Shown here one piece after another: positions 1 to 12,287 of a stretch of DNA of 64,000 nt (position 1 is its first letter; every line of letters begins with the position of its first letter). The notes beneath the pieces are model-generated. The model saw nothing but the letters and a program-made list of their open reading frames with translations, was not told the origin of the DNA and did not search any database. Source of the DNA: Neoscytalidium dimidiatum (lineage: Eukaryota; Ascomycota; Dothideomycetes; Botryosphaeriales; Botryosphaeriaceae); NCBI GenBank assembly GCA_037367355.1, contig CM074705.1, positions 1,302,001 through 1,366,000 of the forward strand, in the 5' to 3' direction. The position numbers were made by a program, and so were the translations under genes.

Positions 1-192
1 GGAGCTCCCGACCAGAAGGTTGTTGCTGGTACGCTTGAGCAGCTCAGTCAATCTGATCTGGGCAAGCCGCTTCACAGCCTTGTGCTGATTGGTAAGAAAA
101 CGCATGATCTGGAGAGAGATTATCTCAGGGCGTATGCCGTTGATCAAGCATCGTTTGATGCCGCATGGGCAAAGAAGGATGAGCGTAATTGA
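1..192 (+). CDS. DPH5: Diphthine methyl ester synthase, C-terminal end (partial)
   Basis: The frame is open from the first base of the window and stops with TGA at 190-192, giving the last 63 residues. The stretch LGKPLHSLVLIGKKTHDLER followed by DYLRAYAVD is the conserved C-terminus of Dph5. This cytosolic SAM-dependent methyltransferase builds diphthine methyl ester on the elongation factor 2 histidine. The rest of the gene lies left of the window, so neither the SAM-binding part nor the start can be judged. The identification rests on remembered family conservation and is strong for such a short piece. Confidence 0.88.
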   Translation, partial: GAPDQKVVAGTLEQLSQSDLGKPLHSLVLIGKKTHDLERDYLRAYAVDQASFDAAWAKKDERN

Positions 193-1232
193 GGGGCTGA
201 GAGAAGGTCGACAAGTGCTCAGGAGCTGAGATGTATATTAGAAGCGTTAAGCCTTCGAGACAAATGACACCTTAATTGGGCTTTGGGGAGATATGTTATA
301 GCGAATGCAAAAAAATGGCCTTTAAATCAAGGTTCGTTGGCAGTTTGGAGGATAATCTTTCTGCCAGATGCTGTGATGCGCAGAGCTGAGTAATTAAGGG
401 TGAAATCCGTACCCTTAGTATTGCCTCGGCACCCATTACCGTACGAACACATTCAATCCTCCCACAATTGCTATATCATTCATGTACTGTGCACGCGAGC
501 TTAGTCGGGTTTAAAGGCGTTTTCTACACGATAAACGACCGAATAGGAAGTAGCAGCCTACAACTATTACGCCTGAATACATCATGAGGCATAGCCTTCT
601 AAATGACGTCCTCTGTGCTTGATCATCATATCAGCCCATCTCGCTTATCGAGCCATAGCGTTAGTTGCGCTCTCCCGACGATCCTTTCAGGCTGTTGGAT
701 TGGGTTACCTTTCTTTGCAAGGACAAGTGACGTCATAGCCACGAGGTCAGAAGACTCTCGTCGACATGCAATTTGCAAGGGGCTCTTATCTGTCGAAGCA
801 CATCAATCCGTTTGAAGCCGTCGATTATTGCCCCAATTGGCGTGGCAGTGACACTCCTGTCTTAATGCCCGAACTCCGTCCTCACTAAACGGAATGGAGA
901 AAGTCTCCTTCATGACGAAACTGTAGATCACCGTTGGAGGGTATTGGTAAGCGGAACAAGTCCTACCACTCATACTACGAGCCGCTTCTTATACCCAAGT
1001 GGACGGGAGAAACCTTCCACTAGTCCTCAAGCCAAGGTGGCTGTGTGGAGCGGGCTAGGCACGCCTCGTTAACCCCGCATAAGCAATTAGTAACCAGCAA
1101 CTTCAACCGGATACAGGGTCTATCATCAAGAACCATTTAAACAAGAATGTAAGCTCTCGAATGTAGCCTACTATTCCTTGGGCGTCCCATACCCAATTGA
1201 CCGAGACGAACTCCACTGCGGTTGCATTAACC
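193..1232. other. Intergenic: DPH5 3' region and upstream of the PRISE-type reductase
   Basis: About 1 kb between two plus-strand genes. Open frames here are short and show no family resemblance. No tRNA-like boxes or repeats were seen. The right part should hold the promoter of the reductase at 1233, but I could not pick out a specific element. Confidence 0.6.
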
Positions 1233-2718
1233 ATGACGAACATACAGCAGATCCACTCGAAAGGCATATATCGTGGCCTTCCAGTATTCCCTGACACAGA
1301 CGACAAGAAAGGTCTCACAGCCATTATCACGGGCGCCAATGGGATCTCCGGGCAACACATGCTGCGCGTGCTTGCGCAGAATCCACAGCGCTGGACCAAG
1401 ATCTACTGCTTGTCACGAAGGCCTCCTGCCATACCGGAAGGACTTCCACCGCAGGCAGAACACATCCCACTGGATTTCCTCACGACCCCAGATCACATCG
1501 CGAAGGCCCTAAAGTCACACCGCGTAAACGCCGATTACGTCTTCTTCTATTCGTATATTCAGGTGCCGCCCAAGAACGGACAGGGGCTGTGGAGCAACGC
1601 TGAGAAGATGGCCATAGTAAACACCGAGCTGCTCTCTAATTTCTTATCTGCATTGAGCCTGGCGAATATCAAGCCGCGTCGAGTTATGTTGCAGACCGGA
1701 GCCAAGCATTACGGCGTGCATCTTGGGCCGACGGCAGTCCCACAGGAGGAACACGACCCTCGCGTCTTGATTGAACCGAACTTCTACTATCCCCAGGAGG
1801 ACTACTTGTATAGCTGGTGTGAAGAGCATTCGGGTGTTGGTTGGAATGTCATTCGTCCAAGCTTCATTCTCGGCGCTGTTCCGGACGCAGCCATGAATCT
1901 GGTCTTTCCGTTGGCGGCGTATGCGGCTGTGAGTAAGCACTTGGGAAAGCCTCTGGAGTTTCCGGGCAGTCTGGATGCGTGGGAGCAGACACAGGATATG
2001 AGCAGTGCTATGCTTAATGGGTACCAAGCGGAGTGGGCAGTGCTGGATGAGGGTTCGGTAAACGAGGCGGTACGCAAATAAACCACACTCCTCGAGAACG
2101 GAAGCTGACACACAAGGATCCACTTTAGTTCAATGCCGCTGACGGTAGCAACTTTACATGGGGAAAGTTCTGGCCGAGGTTGGCAAGACACTACGGCCTG
2201 GAGTGGAAGGGGCCGAAGTTGGATGAGAGTGCGTACAGTGTCGTGCGGATCCCGCGGGACGAGACTCCTAGAGGGTAAAATCTGACTTCTTGCCGAGTCC
2301 ATGCATGGAACGAGATTACTGATCCGCTGATCCTGTAGTTTCGGGCCGCAAGCCACGATCCGACGTAGCTTTTCATTGACAGACTGGGCAAAGAAAGCCG
2401 AAGTCCAGAATGCCTGGAGAGAGCTGGCTCAGGAACATGACCTGCTCGACAAGGAGCTACGCGATGTTGACCGCATCTTTGCTTTTGCCGAAGGCGCTTT
2501 GGCTAATGCCGTTCGAATCAATTTCAGGTACGACTCTTGCATCTCCCCGCAGAACCCGCAACGCGGTCCCAATACTGATCTCGAGCGATAGTATGGATAA
2601 GTCACGGCGGTTCGGATGGTTCGGAACGGTCAGTTCGGCTGATTGCATGATCGAAGTTATCGACGATTTTGGAAAACTGAGGATGATCCCCCCGATTGGA
2701 CACGGCAAGCCCTTGTAA
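1233..2718 (+). CDS. PRISE-like short-chain dehydrogenase/reductase (progesterone 5-beta-reductase/iridoid synthase type)
   Basis: Four exons, 1233-2069, 2129-2274, 2339-2527 and 2592-2718, encode 432 aa. The frame is open upstream to a TTG at 1197, but the first ATG is 1233. Near the N-terminus, KGIYRGLPVF is followed by the nucleotide-binding glycine motif TGANGISG (residues 33-40). The PRISE-type lysine motif QTGAKHY (K158) and the tyrosines in NFYYPQEDY (Y185/Y186) replace the YxxxK of classical SDRs. The exon 3/4 junction rebuilds NFSMDKSRRFGW, a conserved C-terminal element, which supports that splice. These enzymes are NAD(P)H-dependent reductases of enones or epimerase-like SDRs; fungal members often occur in secondary metabolism. 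No cluster is visible here, so the substrate is unknown. Confidence 0.85.
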
Positions 2719-4283
2719 ATACGTATGCGAGAGCGATGCAAGGAAAGCGTCAACCAATGGTTGCTATCAGGCGATTGGACAATAGCTATGTCGGGATTGG
2801 ACCTCTTTGCTTGTCGTACATCAGACCCACGTGATATATACGATTGTCTTGTTCTAATCCAGCGAATGTACCTTCCTTCGTAATCCGACCTGCAAATTTG
2901 TGAGAACTATGACATATGGAAGGGACGTGGAAATGACACGTGCTTTGCGTTTCATTTGATCGGTAGCATCAAGATCGTCCATGGAGCGGGCGAAATGGAG
3001 CAGATTGATGTGGATATTGAAGCATCCATCCCTGTGTCTAGTGATCTGTAGCATCTATTATAATGCCTCAACAGCCTTAATCCAAGTAATTTTTAGCCTG
3101 CAACGGAAACATGTATAAAGATACGTGCTTGTTGATATCGTCATCCGAGCGTAGGGTTTGCTCTCGACAGGGAGTCCTCAACATCCAAGATGCCAAATAT
3201 GAAGATGCTTTTTTTTTTTAAATTGATAGGCGTAGCCTTTTTTTTTCTTTTCTTTTTCTTTCGGACGTGTTTCGAAGCATGCAACATGCAAGCCGTTCGA
3301 GGGCTAAACTGTTACCGTCAACGGTCGGAAGGACAGACATATCAGAGCGACAGTGTGTTGTGCTATTATCGATGCCCCGACGCGAGTGATCTCCCGTGCA
3401 AAGGTTGCCTAGTTAGCAGGGCGCTAATGCCGTACAACCTACACTACTCGTCCCCGCGGGAACAGGCTACTTCATCGCAAGCGACAAACAATGGACCGGA
3501 GACGTAGGCGTCACGCCAAGATGGGCGCTGCAGCCGACAGGTGGCAGGTAGCGGGTTGCATGGGGTTGTGGTTGGAGTCATCCTTTCGGCGTGCATACGG
3601 CAGCCTGGGGAGCAGAAATGTGATGGATGCGGTGGAGTTGTACGGCGCACCTCAGGGCAGGGCAGTGGGCGCTACGTAAGAGCGCACGTGGCGCGCGCAG
3701 CCGCGTGCCTGCTGCTTTGCTGCTGCTGATCGCCCGCGCTTCGTGCGCTCCGGCCAGCCCGCTCTGCCTTCCGCCGTGCTCCCTCCCCGGACGCTATCAC
3801 CAGTCTGCCATTTGCACAGCGAGACGCCAGCAGTGCGGCAGTGCGAGCAGGACGGGCTGCCGCTGTGGCACGCGAACAGCAAGTAGACGACTGGTACGTG
3901 GCGGTGTGTCGGACCAAAGGCTGAGAGGCAGGCCCAACGGCGAGCAGACCCCTGTAGCATGCATGACTCGCTGTGGGCGTTCCCCAGAGAGAGCCTCACG
4001 CCCACGCCCCCCGATAACGATACAGATCGCATCCTTTGAGCTGTCCGTCACAGGTCCCAGCCGTACTGCTCCGTGAGACATGGCCCAGGGCTCGCGCCAT
4101 GTGAGCCACCCTGCTTCTCGCGCCTGACACGACCTCGCCCAGACCGACGACGCGCCCGCGCTCTCGAGCTGCTCCCAGCAGCTTGCCGGCTGCACGAACC
4201 CTGGTCCTCACCACCGTCCACCCGGCGCCGCGCCTAGGACCTGCGCACTTTTGCCCACTGCGAACCTAGGCCATCCGCCCACC
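2719..4283. other. Intergenic: 3' of the reductase and promoter/5' leader of ATG26
   Basis: About 1.5 kb with no supportable gene. It contains T-rich runs near 3210-3260 and a GC-rich stretch from about 3600 to the ATG26 start. The latter is probably promoter and 5' leader of ATG26, inferred only from position. Confidence 0.55.
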
Positions 4284-7200
4284 ATGGCCTCCGAGTACAA
4301 TATCAGGGACAGATCCGCCCGCGTCATACCACGCCGCTCGCGCCATCCGCGCCAGTCCTTCGAGATTCCCGAGCGCCTGCGCCATGGCGAAGACGAGGAC
4401 GTGGATGTCACTGCACCCAAGAGCAACGACCCTCGCTACACTCACCGGTCGGTATTCGATCTGATTACACACGCCGGCTCGGTTGCCAACCTGCGCTCTC
4501 GCTTCACCCATGATGAACTCAGCGAGAGTGAAGAGGAGGACGACCACGCCGATGTGACGCGCTTACCTGAGCCTCCATCCGTGGATGCAGGTGCCTCGCA
4601 GAGCTCAAAGCAGCCCAAAGAGCAACAGGCAAAACATCGCCGCAGCCTTTCGAACCGCAGAATCTTCCGCCACCTCCAGAAGCTCCACATCAAGCCCTCC
4701 AAGGACCGCCGAGACGCCCACCCCGATGACGCCATGTCTTCTTCGCAGATCTTGACACCAAGACCGACACAAATAGATCAGGAGGGTCCTGAGAAGGTGG
4801 ATGGCCAATCAATGAGCGGCCAGATCAAAGCGAAGGCGGAAATGGAGGCTTCCGCCTTTGGGTCCGACCTTCGAACGGCACACAGCGCTTTTGGCGTCGG
4901 CGATCCCTCGGTCAAGGATGAGGAGAATTTGTCCCAGAGGCTGATGGAGATATTCGGATTAGAAGAGGAAGAGAAGGTCGTCTCAGGTACGTTTGTATTA
5001 GTGACCTTATTTGACTTCTACTTATCTACGTAGAGTATCCGTGTTGGTTGCTTCAAACCGTTCTCCTACAAGGGTATCTGTATATCACGGAAAAGCATAT
5101 TTGCTTCTACGCCTACCTGCCAAAGAAGACGGTATGTAATTGCGCAGCGAGTGCCAGTGTGTTGCCAGCTAATGCAAAGTAGAAGGAGGTTACGAAATCA
5201 GGGTACCTCTCGAAGCGCGGTCGCACAATGTGGAATCGATCCTGGTTCATTCTCAAGGGAGATGTTCTAGCTTACTATAGCGACCCAACCGACCTTTACT
5301 TCCCCCGCGCCAGGATCAATCTGCGTTATGCTGTTTCTGCCACTTTGTCAGAGCCGAAAGACAAGACCCGGGACTCCACAGACTTCATCGTAACGACAAA
5401 TCAGAGGACCTACGTGTTTCGGGCCGAAAGCGCTACAAGTGCTAAGGAATGGGTAAAACTACTTCAGAAAGTTATCTTCAAATCCCACAACGACGGAGAC
5501 AGCGTGAAGATATCTATCCCGCTCGACAATATCATGGAGATTGAAGACAACCCGGTGCTTGATTATGCGGAGACGATCAAGATTGGCGTCGTCGACAACG
5601 ACGATTCATACGCCGTGGACGAATACTTTTTCTCGTTCTTCGGGTTTGGTGAAGAGGCGCTCAATGTGATGAAACTCATGTGGGAAAGCAGCAGGCAGCA
5701 GCAGGCAGATTCGCAGACTGAGCGCCCCACTACACCTGCGAAAGGAGACCGGCTCACGGCACCTGCCAGTCCGCTTCCTCGCAAGTCAGGTAGCCCTGTT
5801 CGCTCCACCATTTTCCAGCCGGCTACGGGTACCCTTTCGCCAACTTCTCCCTCGCACCGTCGCCCATCACGCTCACGAGCTAGTGGTGAATCAACCAGAT
5901 CCAGTTTTGATAAGAGTCGGCAGAGTAGTGATCGCGGACGCCCGAGCTTTGATCGGGGAAGACGCAACCTCAGCAGAGGACCGCACAGGGAATCACTGGG
6001 TCCCAGCCAAAGCGAAAGGTCTGGCGTCTCACCGATCTCCTCGCGGGTGCGCGACTCTTCCGAATCTGCGTGTCTCTCGATGGAGCCTGACACTGCATCA
6101 TCTGCTGCGATCCAGTCAATCAACGAAACAGATGCGTCTGCCAGCCAGATTTTGAACCGGAGTGACGTCTTTCACCGCCCAACGGCAGAACTTGCAGACT
6201 CCGAAACCAATCCGAGAGCATCGCAGGATACCGCTCGGTCCACAAAGTTGTATCCTTACCCACGGACTGAGCAAACAGTCAGCACCCGCTCCAGAACCCC
6301 CATACAAAATTCAAAGGAACTGGGAAACGACAGCGAACTTCGCGATGACAAGATGCAGGCCTCCGCCTCCGGCTACTATTCTGGTATTGTCAGCGCTGGC
6401 GTGCTCCCCTTTACGAAAGCCTCTGGATTCGCTGCGTCATTACGAAAGAACACAATGGCTCTCGGTAGCAGATTGACGACGGATACTATGAGTGTTTATG
6501 ATAAGGTCTCCGGTATGTGGGCCGGAGGCAGGAAGCACTATGCAGAGGATGGTCATCTCCTCGATGAAGAAACTCGCGAGGTTGTTGACGAGGGTGATGC
6601 CATTTCGCACAATGAACGCTTCAGGCAGCATTTTGCTTTGCCGGAGAGTGAAAAGCTCCGCGCGACGTTCTTCTGCAACTTGTGGAGAGTACTTCCACAA
6701 TATGGGAAGATCTACGTAAGCGACAGATACTTTTGTTTCAGGAGCCTCCTACCGGGCACTCGAACCAAGGTATGTCAAGACTTCAGACGATTTTCTCACC
6801 CGACTTTTTGACAGATTAAGCTGATGTCTCTTAAGCTCGTTCTACCTCTCCGCGACATCGAAAACGTCGTCAAGGAGAAGAGTTTCCGACTGACTCACTA
6901 TGCTCTTGTGGTCATCGTCCGCGGTCATGAAGAGTTATTCTTCGATTTTTCGCAATCCGATGTACGGGACGACTGCGCTGTCACGATGCATAGGAAGCTT
7001 GAACAGGTCCGGTATCTACACTCTTCTGGCCTCCTTAGTGAAGAGAACCTCCTACAGGCCGAGGAGGCAAAGGCCGAACATGACATGCTTCAACATGCTC
7101 GTGATCCTGAGAAGCAACCTGCCGTTCCAGCGCATATTAACGAGCTCGATCAATCGGGAGCGGCAGTCATCTTTGACGATCCTCAAGCCTCAATGGTAGA

Positions 7201-8763
7201 CTTCACACCTCGTGAGCCTATGAACGTCACCTGCCTCACTATTGGGTCTCGAGGTGATGTGCAACCGTATATTGCCCTATGCAAGCGTTTGATCGAGGAA
7301 GGACACAAGGCCAAAATTGTATCCCATGAAGAATTCGGCGACTGGGTCCGTAGTCATGGCATAGACTTCGCTCCCGTAGCCGGAAACCCAGCTGAGCTCA
7401 TGCAGTTGTGCGTTGAGACTGGAATGTTCACTCCGACTTTCTTGAAGAAAGCGCACTTTACCTTCCGGGGATGGCTGAGCGAGCTCCTGGAGACCGCGTG
7501 GAAAGCCTGTCAGGGCACCCAGCTACTGATAGAAAGCCCAAGCACCATGGCTGGAGTCCATATTGCTGAGGCGCTAGAAATTCCTTATTTCCGTGCCTTC
7601 ACTATGCCTTGGACTCGCACACGTGCGTATCCGCACGCTTTCGCCGTCCGTGAGAAAAAGATGGGTGGGACGTACAACTTCTTCACTTACGTTCTTTTTG
7701 AAGAAGTCTTCTGGAAGGCCACAGCCAATCAGATCAACACTTGGAGAAAGAAGAGTCTGAATCTACCGCCGACAAACCTGAAGAAGTTGCAGATCAACAA
7801 GATACCTTTCATGTATAACTTCAGTCCCACTGTCGTTGCACCGCCCCTTGACTTCAGCGATTGGGTCCGGGTCACCGGATATTGGTTCTTAGACGAATCT
7901 CAAAATTACAAGCCCCCGAAGGATCTAACGGATTTCATCGCACGGGCTCGTAAAGATGGCAAGAAACTCGTTTATGTCGGTTTCGGCTCGATTGTCGTCG
8001 AAGACCCGAAGGCTATGGAAAAATCAATCATCGACGCCGTACTCAAGGCCGACGTTCGTTGTATCATGTCCAAGGGGTGGTCTGACCGTTTGGATAAGGA
8101 AGAGAAGAGTAAGGATGGGAAGGCTAAGGGTGAAAGGGCCAAGGTTCCTCCAGAAGTTCACCAGATTACTTCCGCTCCGCACGACTGGCTGTTCAGGCAG
8201 ATCGACGCTGCGGCCCATCACGGAGGAGCTGGCACTACAGGCGCGTCACTGCGCGCTGGCATTCCGACCATCATCAAGCCTTTTTTTGGAGACCAGTTCT
8301 TTTTCGCATCTCGTGTTGAGGACCTGGGTGTTGGGATCCATGTCAAGAAACTGAACGTTAGTGCTTTTTCCCGCGCTCTTTGGACTGCTACGCATGATGA
8401 TCGCATGATCACGAAAGCACGCGTGCTCGGGGAGAAAATACGCAAGGTAAGAAAATTTTTCAAGCCCTCTGGAATGAAGAAAAACCACGATTGACACAGA
8501 CACAGGAGGATGGTGTTGGCGAGGCGGTCAAAACGATCTACCGTGATCTGGAATACGCCAAATCACTCATCAAATGGCGCAACAGGCCTCTTAGCGAGGA
8601 TGATCTCGGCGACGATGCGGAAGAGGAGTGGACATTCGTTGACGACGATAGCGACCCGGAGCTGCGACGCCAGACGGAAGAGGGTCAGGCTGTTTTGGAA
8701 ATTCAGGCTCAACTAAAACAGATTCGCCGGGAGGAACGTGAGCAGGAGACTCGAAGCCCTTGA
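4284..8763 (+). CDS. ATG26: Sterol 3-beta-glucosyltransferase, Atg26/Ugt51 type
   Basis: Five exons, 4284-4986, 5034-5131, 5183-6769, 6815-8446 and 8506-8763, give 1425 aa, the usual size for filamentous fungi. The start ATG sits in a strong context (CCACCATGG). Domain order: disordered acidic N-terminus; first GRAM-type segment (about 215-268, with [19 protein letters not shown]); PH domain (about 270-370); Ser/Arg-rich linker; second GRAM (about 745-845, with [18 protein letters not shown]); family 28/UDP-glycosyltransferase domain from residue 932 ([14 protein letters not shown]). The sugar-nucleotide site [19 protein letters not shown] begins at H1264. The enzyme transfers glucose from UDP-glucose to ergosterol at membranes. 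Its PH/GRAM module binds phosphoinositides, and in some fungi it is needed for pexophagy. The C-terminal acidic WTFV element (1382-1385) resembles an Atg8-interacting motif. Confidence 0.95.
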
Positions 8764-10303
8764 GCAATTTTCTCGGTCACACGGCCTGAATCCGCTTATT
8801 GGGGCTCTACTTTTCTCTCTCTTCTTATGCTTCTTCATCTCTATGGGTTTTCGTGTCTACGTCTTTTATTTTACTTCGAAGTATCTGGTATTACCCTCAG
8901 CTCCATGATAACGTTTTCACACCTAGCCTTACGAATGCTTTGATTTTCTTTCGGGTTTCTTGTAGAAAGGTTTGATGGGTTGCAATTCACAGGAACTGGA
9001 GTAATTGGGAAGAGGGGAACACACTTTTTTTGGTTTGGTTGATTTTACCTTTCTGGATTTTCGGGGTTTAATGGATTGGCAGAGGAAATTTTAGGAAACT
9101 CGGGCGCCATACAGTACGGGTTTACGAGTTGGTAATACACCGGACCATTGTCGAGTACGATAGGATCGGTTTTTTTGATTTCTGATTTTCCCCTTCCCCC
9201 CATCTTTTTGTTACTACATGCCTTTGCTTCTCTTTTTTTTCCATGTCACTTGTTACCACCCGAAGTCACATTTGTTCTGGTCGGAGGCGTTGGTGGGGTT
9301 GTGGTGAGCATGCACACCTGATTGTAGGAGAGTAATGCTTCCTTCGAAAGATTGCATTAGAAATCTTTGATATCTGAGTTTTGGTTGAAGAAAGACTGGA
9401 TTTTTCTTTTTGTTCTTTCGGTCGGGTCTTGTACAGGCCCTTCCCCAAATTCCACAATTTCCATTGGACAGAATAATCTAGGTAGAGTCGCTGAAAGAAA
9501 AGCTTCTCCGATAGTCCCTGCGTATCGTCCTTATCCACCTCTTGACCAGCAGGAGCTGATGGCACGGACTTTGGTCGAATTTGGTGCGCGCCGGACACGC
9601 AGTATCAGTAGCATCGGACCGTGCTGATGCTTCTGTTTCTACTGCGGGCGGTAAGAAAGCCAACGGGAAGGATCGATAAGTTGATATTGATGCAAAGTCC
9701 GAGGGCCAGGTCCACTGCGCGCACGTCAGCTATACGTGAGGTGCTGATGCCGGAGTACACGGTGCCGATTTCCATTTGCTGAGCCGTTCCGACGACGAGG
9801 GACGGAAAGACAAGCTGGGGCTGGGGGCTGACTGCGGAAGACCGATCCTCCACCTCACCAACATCTCCGAACCCTTTCGGCTCCCCATTCAGGCAATGGA
9901 TCGTCCCCAAATCCTACTCCCTGGCTACGCTGTGTGTGCGTGTGGCCCTCGTTCGGCCTTTTTCCGACGGAATTTCCCGACTATTATTCCTTACCTCGCT
10001 ACTCTAAACGTATGAACGGCATTGCATTTTCTGTTGGTAATCGGATCCTCAATCCCGCCGTTCTCGCGGGTTCCTAAATCTTCCGATCAAACCACGTATG
10101 TGCGTACCAGAATCGATAACTTCTCCGCTCCGCTGCGTCCTTACTATGGTACCCAGCATAAGTATTGTTAGTGCGAGTCCGTGCGGCGCACGGGGATGCC
10201 CGGAGACGCTACACTAGAATTGCATAGAAAATACGCGAATATCTCCGAGTATCCCTTTGTCAGCTTAAAACACCCTTATGCCTGTACCTCCCACTGTATA
10301 TAG
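8764..10303. other. Intergenic: ATG26 3' region and gene-poor sequence
   Basis: The first few hundred bases are T-rich and suit a 3' UTR. Further on, only short frames without family resemblance are present. I see no gene. Confidence 0.5.
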
Positions 10304-10393
10304 CGCACACACGCACACACGCACACACGCACACACACGCATACACGCACACACACGCATACACACGCACGCACGTACGCACGCACGCACGCA
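10304..10393. repeat. Microsatellite of CACACG/CACGCA units
   Basis: An imperfect tandem array of CACACG-like hexamers, degenerating to CACG tetramers at the right end, ends directly before the dead transposon. It is alternating purine/pyrimidine DNA on both strands. Confidence 0.9.
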
Positions 10394-10429
10394 GCTATGG
10401 ATTTAAATCCGCCCTCTACGCCCTAGCCT

Positions 10430-11443
10430 AAGAGATATAAGGAGCCTAACCTATCACGCGATAACCGCCTACGATGCCTAACCCTACGAGAGATTAGCTA
10501 GCACTACGACGAGATTGCTAGCTAGATTAGTTATACGCTACGCCAAGTATAAACGGCCTATAATATAAACTATCCAACGCTAAAGAAACGTAAGGGTAGG
10601 CTAGGTACGCTATCTAATAAGCAGATTAACTCTCTAGAGACGTCTGCTCCATTTAACACGTATAGGCTCCTCTCTTACCTCTAGCTCTCGGTTAGCCTAT
10701 TCGCTTATTACGGTATAGGCGCCGATACGATAAGAAGAGCGCTATATAGCCGTAGCTATAAGCGCTACGTAGTATATTAAAAACCACCTCTCTCTAAGAA
10801 GAATCGATAAGATCGACTACGCTTTACTCTTAAGTATAAGGACTAGATAATTTACTAGTAGAGCCTAGTTCTCTAGACTAATAAGACGTAGGTAACTAGT
10901 AGAAGATATAAGTGAGCCACGTACTTAAGAAGGGATGCGCTTAATCCGAGCATGCAGTAGAAGATAGATACGTAAACAGGGTAGATGTTTTAGGGCTCCT
11001 TTTATAGCTATATACTAGGGCTAGCCCTCTTCTAGGAAAAGAGCTAGGGGATAATTAATTAGGGCTCTTATCGTAAGCATATTCTATCTATTCTAGAGGA
11101 GTACTTAAGGAGCTATCCGTACCTCTATATTATATAGGATTACGCCCTAAGTTACTCTATTACGGCGACTATAGTAGATATAGCTAAGAGGGGTATTCCT
11201 ATAATTTACTAGCCTACTTTCTTACTAGACCTAAATCTAATTAAGATAATATAGAACTAGATAAAGGACTAGATAGAGTAGAACTATTCTAATAAGAATC
11301 TAAGCTATAAGATACTTAGGGAGGTAGTTATAAGAGCCTAGCACGTAGTAGTAATTAAAGAGCGGCTAAGAGAGTTACTTAATACTATGCTATAGCGCTA
11401 TAAGGACGTAATTAAGGCTGGCGGATAGTATATAAAGTGGTAG
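10430..11443 (+). mobile_element. RIP-mutated Tc1/mariner-type transposon (dead transposase)
   Basis: The plus strand translates, through many stops, as a Tc1-like transposase. Near 10765 it reads YKRYV then KPPLSKKN (family: Y.R.VARRKPPLSEKN). Around 10880 the WTDETWVTGG block appears with W as stop, D as N and E as K. Near 11200 the SPDLNPIE block reads LLDLNLIK. The C-terminus runs ERLRELLNTML to a final stop at 11441-11443. The lesions are G-to-A/C-to-T type (TGG to TAG, CpA to TpA), and CpA and TpG are scarce while TpA abounds. This is the signature of repeat-induced point mutation. At least one catalytic acid is lost, so it cannot be active. I could not define terminal inverted repeats, so the element ends are approximate. 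Confidence 0.85.
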
Positions 11444-12287
11444 CAAAGTAGAGCATAGCGTAGTAGGAGAATTACTATAATTTACAGGCGTTTTTAGTAG
11501 AGTTTCTCCGAGATTCTGTGCCCCACTTTTGATGTGCACTAACAATACTTCTGCTTGATACCACAGTACTCCGCCGCTTTGGCAGCTTGTGACCGTTCGG
11601 ACACGGGCACCGAAACCTCGAGTGCTTCCTGTCTCAGCTTGGCTTACATGCGGTTTCCATTTCGAATAGCAGGACCCTTTTTTTTTCCTGTAGTTCTTTT
11701 TTTTTTCGGTGCCCTTCGCCGATGAGCGCCGGGCCTCCTTTACTGCTTTCGCCAGACCCATGGTCATCCCGACCGGACTTCGAGGTCCAAGAGATCCCCC
11801 GGCCATCGCACATTCCCTTCCTTAACGAGTATACTCTGACTCCCCCATGATGACCATATGCAGTACTTCGCGGGGTTTCGACGGATGAGGCCGTCGCGCT
11901 CCGCCTTTTCTTTTTTCCCCCTCCCCCCTTGTGTGTGGGGTTCTCAATCTGCGGGGAACACGGTGGGGATCGGGGTGTTTTGGTGGGAAAAGAGTCCGTG
12001 TGCCAGCGGCGACGTCGCGTGGCGTGCGATCAGCGCTGCGATATCGGACGTGATAAATCATTGCCTTCCTAGAGATCGTACGCACTGCTGTCGTGCTAAA
12101 GTTGCTACTACAAACTCGAAGAGTACAGAAGAATTGTGCTTTCTTGTCCGAAGGGTCGGGAAAAAGTGGTATTCAGTCATCCCCAAAGTGGCTGCCATTT
12201 CCATTCAGCGAATCCTCCGAACAACATGCTCCCATGCAACATCGCCAAACCCAAAAGATTGTGCCCCAGTCGGAAGAGCCCCCACTG
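11444..12287. other. Intergenic: right of the transposon relic and 3' of the HAM1-like gene
   Basis: The RIP-like composition fades by about 11500; beyond it the sequence is of normal composition with short poly-T runs near 11680-11705. It lies downstream of the minus-strand HAM1-like gene. No gene is supported. Confidence 0.5.

Noticed and set aside
10304..10393. Repeat array considered as CRISPR or telomeric repeat
   Set aside because: Units are short and uninterrupted by spacers, and the sequence is not the fungal TTAGGG telomere unit; a plain microsatellite.
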